Virus record (IMG/VR): IMGVR_UViG_3300042385_000144
Span: 1 to 31,486 of that record
Origin: a virus
Direction: 5' to 3' (one strand)
Length of the DNA: 31,486 bases
Positions within the stretch are counted from its first letter, which is position 1, and every line of letters begins with the position of its first letter. The position numbers were made by a program, and so were the translations under genes. The notes beneath the pieces were generated by a model. It was not told where the DNA came from and made no database searches. It saw only the letters and a program-made list of their open reading frames with translations. Positions 28,205 to 31,486 of the stretch are shown here, in pieces.

Positions 28205-29383
28205 ATGAAGTTGACTGATAATTTTTCTCTAGAAGAAATGATTGTTTCTCCTACAGCTAAGAGACTAGGTCTTAGCAACACACCTACACCAGAACACGTC
28301 GAGAACATGAGATATTGTTGTGAAAAGATTCTGGAACCAGTTCGTGCACACTTTGGTGCAGTAACAATCAACTCTTCGTACCGTGCACCACTAGTCAACA
28401 AGGCGGTTGGTGGGTCAAAGACATCACAGCATGTCAATGGACAGGCAATTGACTTCGAAGTCAAGGGTGTTGACAATAAGAAGGTTGCTGACTGGGTTGC
28501 CGATAACCTAGAGTTTGACCAGGTAATCTTAGAGTTCTATACGAGTGGTGATAAGAATTCTGGTTGGGTCCATGCCTCGATTAAGAAGGCCGGCGGAAAC
28601 CGCAAGATGCGTATGATTGCCAGTAAGTCTAAGGCCGGTGGTACTACGTACACTCAGGTGAAGGATTTTGATCCCTCGACGCTTCCAGGTCGAACTGGCG
28701 CAGCGTCTCCTGCAACAACTGGTCAAGTAACTGTTGTGCAGACTGCTCAAAAGGCAACTCCATCTGGTCTTGGTCCATTGGCTTCTCTCCAAACTAAGTG
28801 TGGTGTGTCTGCTGACGGTAAGTGGGGACCTGGTACTTATAAGGCGGCTAGAAACTACTTCAAACTAACCAACGGCCAGGCAGCACACTTCTTCGGTCAG
28901 TGTGCTCATGAATCAGGCAACTTCAAGGTGTTCTCGGAGAACCTCAACTACTCAGCTGAAGGCCTATCGACAATCTTCAAGAAGTACTTTACAAGTGTTG
29001 CTGTAGCACAGCCATATGCTCGTAAGCCTGAGAAGATTGCCAATAAGGTATATGCTAATCGGATGGGGAACGGGGCAGAAGCCTCTGGAGATGGCTGGAA
29101 GTTTCGTGGTCGAGGCCCGATCCAACTGACCGGGAAAGACAACTATACAGCTTTTGCCGCCTCAGTTCAACGGCCTGACGTTTTAACAAATCCTGATTTG
29201 CTTCTTGGTGAATTGGCATTTGAGTCGGCCCTCTGGTTCTTTAAAAAGAATAATTTGTTTGCGATTGCAGACAAAGGAGTTACCGACGTTGTCATCACAC
29301 AGATTACAAAACGTGTGAATGGTGGAACGCACGGCTTAGATGATCGACTTAAGAAGACCAAACAGTTTTTTGCTTGGGGATAA
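28205..29383 (+). CDS. Two-domain endolysin: M15 peptidase plus GH19 glycosidase
   Basis: The only plus-strand gene. Residues 1-130 are an M15A-type D-Ala-D-Ala carboxypeptidase-like domain: SSYRAPLVNKAVGG, SQHVNGQAIDFEV and WVHAS give zinc ligands H76, D83 and H123. A Ser/Thr/Pro linker follows (about 155-190). Residues 195-392 are a GH19 (chitinase/lysozyme) domain with HFFGQCAHESGNF (catalytic E236), a second acid near E245, and FRGRGPIQLTGKDNY. Together they would cut both the peptide and glycan parts of peptidoglycan. There is no signal peptide, so a holin must release it. AAAGGAATAAAAG precedes the ATG. Confidence 0.92.
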   Translation: MKLTDNFSLEEMIVSPTAKRLGLSNTPTPEHVENMRYCCEKILEPVRAHFGAVTINSSYRAPLVNKAVGGSKTSQHVNGQAIDFEVKGVDNKKVADWVADNLEFDQVILEFYTSGDKNSGWVHASIKKAGGNRKMRMIASKSKAGGTTYTQVKDFDPSTLPGRTGAASPATTGQVTVVQTAQKATPSGLGPLASLQTKCGVSADGKWGPGTYKAARNYFKLTNGQAAHFFGQCAHESGNFKVFSENLNYSAEGLSTIFKKYFTSVAVAQPYARKPEKIANKVYANRMGNGAEASGDGWKFRGRGPIQLTGKDNYTAFAASVQRPDVLTNPDLLLGELAFESALWFFKKNNLFAIADKGVTDVVITQITKRVNGGTHGLDDRLKKTKQFFAWG

Positions 29384-29387
29384 GTTG

Positions 29388-29417
29388 AAGGGGGAGTTTC
29401 GGCTCCCCCTTCTTTTT
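29388..29417 (+). terminator. Rho-independent terminator after endolysin
   Basis: A perfect 9-bp stem AAGGGGGAG/CTCCCCCTT with loop TTTCGG, then CTTTTT on the plus strand. It separates the convergent endolysin and Hsp20 genes. The minus strand has no T-tract, so it acts mainly on the plus strand. Confidence 0.88.
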
Positions 29418-29419
29418 AG

Positions 29420-29932
29420 TTACTTGTCCTTGCGTTCTGCTAAAAATTCAGCAGTCGAAGGTGTAGACACATCATCTTCTACCTCATCAATTTTGATCTT
29501 CTTTGGCTTCTTATGTTCTGGGATAATTGATTCCAGAGCAATCTTGAGAATGCCATTGAGCAGCGAGGCGCCGCAGATCTCTACGTTATCAGCAAGATTG
29601 AACGTACGCGTGAATGGACGCATTGCAAGGCCCTGATATAGCATAGCTGGCCAGGTCCATTCGCCATCCGAATCCTGCTGAGCAGGCTCACCCTGGTGGA
29701 CATTGCTGCCCTTGATGATGAGCTTGTCATCAACCAGTTCGATCTCAAGATCCTGCTTACCAAAACCAGCCACAGCCATTTCGATAACGTACTTGTTCTC
29801 ATCAATCTTCTTGATATTGTACGGAGGATAGTTTTGAGCAATCTTTAGTGACTGCTCGGTTGCTTCGGCGAACCTCTTCATGATAGGATCAAATCCTACA
29901 AAGAAACGGTCGAAAGGCTTTGTATCAAACAT
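29420..29932 (-). CDS. Small heat-shock protein Hsp20
   Basis: 170 aa with an alpha-crystallin domain: YPPYNIKKIDENKYVIEMAV, GFGKQDLEIELVDDKLIIKG, then FTRTFNLADNVEICGASLLNGILKIAL and an IIPEH tail. ATP-independent holdase. Many T4-like marine phages encode one, presumably to help capsid folding. The ATG at 29932 is preferred over 29938 because GGGAG is 8 nt away. A late promoter upstream at 30251 would cover it and the EF-hand gene. Confidence 0.92.
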   Translation of the reverse strand: MFDTKPFDRFFVGFDPIMKRFAEATEQSLKIAQNYPPYNIKKIDENKYVIEMAVAGFGKQDLEIELVDDKLIIKGSNVHQGEPAQQDSDGEWTWPAMLYQGLAMRPFTRTFNLADNVEICGASLLNGILKIALESIIPEHKKPKKIKIDEVEDDVSTPSTAEFLAERKDK

Positions 29933-29943
29933 ATTCATTCTCC

Positions 29944-30195
29944 CTACTTGCAGCGACCAAGCAGATCACGGTTTGTGAAATACTCAGATGGAGTCAGAAC
30001 CAGGTCATGATTCTTGTCTGCATACTTGAACATCTTAGTATCGGTCTTGCACTCGGCAAGACGAAGTTCTTCAAGTGTGAGGGTTGCATTGCTGTCAGCA
30101 TCGAGACGGTCGAAGAGATCTACCTTCCACGAGGTAGCTGCTGCTGGCGTTGTCATGAGAGTTGCGGCCACGAGACCGAGAATTACACTTTTCAT
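29944..30195 (-). CDS. Secreted EF-hand protein (83 aa)
   Basis: A cleavable signal peptide (VILGLVAATLMTTPAAA, cut near residue 20) is followed by two EF-hand loops: D32-A-D34-S-N36-A-T38 ... E43, and D60-K-N62-H-D64 ... E71. Two Cys (49, 82) could form a disulfide in the periplasm. It resembles bacterial periplasmic EF-hand proteins. Export to the periplasm of a calcium-binding phage protein is unusual. Roles in lysis or superinfection are possible but unproven. It lies directly upstream of hsp20 and after a late promoter. Confidence 0.85.
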   Translation of the reverse strand: MKSVILGLVAATLMTTPAAATSWKVDLFDRLDADSNATLTLEELRLAECKTDTKMFKYADKNHDLVLTPSEYFTNRDLLGRCK

Positions 30196-30250
30196 ATATG
30201 CTCCTATTAAGCGAGTTTAGATTTGGCCACCCATTAGGCGTGACCGGTAG

Positions 30251-30258
30251 TATTTATA
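30251..30258 (-). promoter_or_regulatory. T4-type late promoter TATAAATA
   Basis: TATAAATA on the minus strand in the 107-nt gap before the EF-hand gene (ATG at 30195). No long gene fits this gap. It also holds a short frame ending ...SSTDLRERIKKAK (about 30268-30315), discussed as a possible gene relic. Confidence 0.7.
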
Positions 30259-30302
30259 CGAGTTACTTAGCTTTCTTGATACGTTCGCGAAGATCGGTTG
30301 AA

Positions 30303-30410
30303 CTAAAATCTCCATAACAAAAAAAACAGTAGGGCAAAGAAAATTACAAAACCAAGACAACCCACTTTAGGCATGCCATCAAACGGTTCACGTTGATGAG
30401 GGTGATTCAT
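30303..30410 (-). CDS. Single-span small membrane protein (35 aa)
   Basis: MNHPHQREPFDGMPKVGCLG is followed by a hydrophobic segment (FVIFFALLFFLLWRF) that runs to the C-terminus. The ATG at 30410 is chosen for AAAGG 7 nt upstream; the ATG at 30425 would overlap that site. A run of eight T lies in the last codons. Unknown function. Confidence 0.6.
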   Translation of the reverse strand: MNHPHQREPFDGMPKVGCLGFVIFFALLFFLLWRF

Positions 30411-30426
30411 AATATAACCTTTCATA

Positions 30427-30912
30427 TTAGACGTTGTAAGCATTCCACTTATAGAAGAGGCCGACTTCACGGCCATACGCCTCGATCTCCCAAGGAGAAT
30501 CGAAGTAGGCATCTTCCTTAGCCTTCGGCTTCCAGATCGTACCCTGCCAGCGGTTGTGCATATTGTGGCCACCACGTGAGGCAACGAAAATACCTGTCTG
30601 AAGTTCGTTCTTGGCATGCTGCTTGACATGCACCATCTCGTGACCGAGAGTCTTGATCATCTCGTTGATGTCTTGATACTTGAGGCCGATGGTGAACCAT
30701 CGTGGGTTGCGAATACCGTCCTCATTGACGCACTCACCGTCGATGTCAATGCCTTTGCGGACCTCGATGTTGATCTTGAGGTTGCGAACCATCCTAGGAT
30801 CCATGAGCTGCTCAGCGAAGAACCTGGCGGCCGCATCAAGCATGGCCTTTTCGTTCCGCTTGCCGACCATACCGGTGATACTGATTTCCACGTTGTCATC
30901 CTTCATCATCAT
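30427..30912 (-). CDS. HExxH zinc metallopeptidase-like protein
   Basis: 161 aa. IKTLGHEMVHVKQHAKNEL contains HEMVH (H91, E92, H95), and a downstream PWEIEAYGRE gives a plausible third ligand Glu. This H-E-x-x-H plus E-x-E-A-x layout resembles SprT-like or small zincin proteins carried by many phages. The target is unknown and could be host or phage protein. The N-terminal 60 residues are a separate alpha/beta part. An early-type promoter lies so close (-10 at 30919) that the message would be nearly leaderless. Confidence 0.8.
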   Translation of the reverse strand: MMMKDDNVEISITGMVGKRNEKAMLDAAARFFAEQLMDPRMVRNLKINIEVRKGIDIDGECVNEDGIRNPRWFTIGLKYQDINEMIKTLGHEMVHVKQHAKNELQTGIFVASRGGHNMHNRWQGTIWKPKAKEDAYFDSPWEIEAYGREVGLFYKWNAYNV

Positions 30913-30918
30913 AGGTTA

Positions 30919-30947
30919 ACCCTATCATGCTTTGGGATTATTGTACA
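30919..30947 (-). promoter_or_regulatory. Early-type promoter for the metallopeptidase gene
   Basis: TGTACA (30942-30947) and TAGGGT (30919-30924), 17-nt spacer, TGA before the -10. The -10 is poor and only 6 nt from the ATG, so the exact start is doubtful. Confidence 0.5.
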
Positions 30948-30970
30948 CAACTAATTTGCGGTGATGGAAA

Positions 30971-31096
30971 CTATTTTGCCTTCGGTCCGTCGGTATCGGC
31001 CGTAGATTCCTTCTTCTTCAGAATCTTATCAAAACCACCCATCTCGAACTCGAGTTTGAAAACCTTAAGAATTTCAATCTTTAGACTTATAATCAC
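30971..31096 (-). CDS. Small basic protein with GTG start (41 aa)
   Basis: The GTG at 31096 follows a perfect AAGGAGG with 6-nt spacing, the strongest Shine-Dalgarno seen in the window. The product starts MIISLKIEILKVFKLEFEMG and ends KKKESTADTDGPKAK: an amphipathic helix and a charged tail. It overlaps the 87-aa gene by 23 nt. Function unknown. Confidence 0.6.
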   Translation of the reverse strand: MIISLKIEILKVFKLEFEMGGFDKILKKKESTADTDGPKAK

Positions 31097-31337
31097 TGTG
31101 ATCCTCCTTGATCTGCAACACGACGATAACCTTCTGGTTCAACCGAATGAGATCGTTGTCCAGCATGCGGACACGATCGATCAATGCAATCAGAATGACA
31201 TTGGTTTCGCCTATCAGTGGCATCAGTCTATCGGTGACAAATTTATAGATGAACCACACGAAGTAGCCCATGCCGACAGCGGCAACGATAGGGAATCCGT
31301 AAAGCTTTACGAACCCCGTAATTAACTGCAAATCCAT
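31074..31337 (-). CDS. Membrane protein with coiled coil, holin-like (87 aa)
   Basis: One membrane segment (LYGFPIVAAVGMGYFVWFIYKF, about 12-33), then IGETNVILIALIDRVRMLDNDLIRLNQ, an amphipathic helix with heptad pattern, and a charged end. I recognise similar small proteins in T4-like and other phages, sometimes listed as holins of the single-span type. Start overlaps the upstream stop (TGATG). Confidence 0.75.
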   Translation of the reverse strand: MDLQLITGFVKLYGFPIVAAVGMGYFVWFIYKFVTDRLMPLIGETNVILIALIDRVRMLDNDLIRLNQKVIVVLQIKEDHSDYKSKD

Positions 31338-31477
31338 CAGTCCCTCCGAGCATCGTTCTTCCCGTCTGCTCGTGCGATTCGGTCTAGGTCTGGTTTAAGA
31401 CCTAAAGCTGAACTTACAACTGCATCCACCCGGATTATATCATGGTTCATTGTCTTGACTCTGTTGTCAAGTCCCAT
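31337..31477 (-). CDS. Hypothetical protein (46 aa), possibly cut by window edge
   Basis: MGLDNRVKTMNHDIIRVDAVVS then ALGLKPDLDRIARADGKNDARRD. The ATG at 31477 is 9 nt from the window end. The frame stays open to the edge, so the true start may lie outside. Soluble, charged, coupled to the 87-aa gene by a TGATG overlap. No family recognised. Confidence 0.55.
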   Translation of the reverse strand: MGLDNRVKTMNHDIIRVDAVVSSALGLKPDLDRIARADGKNDARRD

Positions 31478-31486
31478 AATAATACC

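Noticed and set aside
30303-30345. Programmed frameshift at the T8 run at the end of the 35-aa membrane protein
   Set aside because: A U-UUU-UUG slippery site exists, but the -1 frame gives only a short tail that runs through the late promoter, and no stimulatory structure is visible. The 35-aa product is complete by itself.
30411-30629. Long frame extending the 35-aa membrane protein upstream to 30629
   Set aside because: The upstream part is an antiphase shadow of the metallopeptidase gene: Ser/Arg-rich with no ribosome site.
1-31486. CRISPR arrays, insertion sequences, integrase or attachment sites, homing endonucleases
   Set aside because: I looked for regularly spaced repeats, transposase motifs, integrase motifs and HNH or GIY-YIG motifs and saw none. 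The gene layout is that of a strictly lytic phage.

Overview
The window looks like part of the genome of a T4-superfamily contractile-tailed phage (myovirus) of a Gram-negative host. The evidence is a T4-type replisome in order (family B DNA polymerase, UvsX recombinase, DnaB/gp41-like helicase, DnaG/gp61-like primase), virion and internal-head-type proteins with T4-style late promoters (TATAAATA), an Hsp20 chaperone, and a nested Rz/Rz1 spanin pair, which needs an outer membrane to act on. Gene content (MetK, Dps-like protein, KxDG protein, Hsp20, ThyX) resembles the marine and alphaproteobacterial branch of the superfamily more than enteric T4. The exact host cannot be told from the sequence.

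All genes but one lie on the minus strand, so gene order runs from high to low coordinates. Region by region in transcription order: (1) 31477-29420: small membrane proteins, an HExxH metallopeptidase-like protein, a secreted EF-hand protein and Hsp20. (2) 29383-28205, plus strand: a two-domain endolysin (M15 peptidase plus GH19), closed by a terminator. (3) 28135-21576: DNA polymerase, a small acidic protein, S-adenosylmethionine synthetase, UvsX, helicase and two small genes. (4) 21335-16851: a block of about 16 small genes, most with no recognisable function. It is broken up by copies of one early-type promoter and holds two candidate structured RNAs. (5) 16854-12511: a conserved phage protein, a late gene, a terminator, a PD-(D/E)xK-like nuclease, then a tightly overlapping run of HAD phosphatase, 55-aa protein, KxDG nucleotidyltransferase/ligase-like protein and HxGH nucleotidyltransferase. 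(6) 12511-4505: virion and internal-head-like proteins, including a Dps-like ferritin. (7) 4505-1863: a lysis and membrane block with the spanins, an EF-hand protein and three holin-like or membrane proteins. (8) 1780-1: primase, three small genes and the start of thyX, cut by the window edge.

Two regulatory signals recur. The first is a sigma70-like early promoter with the palindromic -35 TGTACA, a spacer of almost always exactly 17 nt, and a TAnnnT -10. The second is the T4-type late promoter TATAAATA, found before virion and lysis genes. Genes are densely packed and very often joined by ATGA, TGATG or TAATG overlaps, so translational coupling is probably general.

The most interesting observation is that several late proteins begin or end with a short FK-x-F type segment followed by (I/L/V)-x-E. 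The two large internal proteins (543 and 590 aa) also carry repeated I/L-D-E sites. This resembles the T4 capsid-targeting peptide and prohead-protease cleavage code. If correct, enzymes such as the KxDG protein would be packaged in the head and delivered with the DNA.
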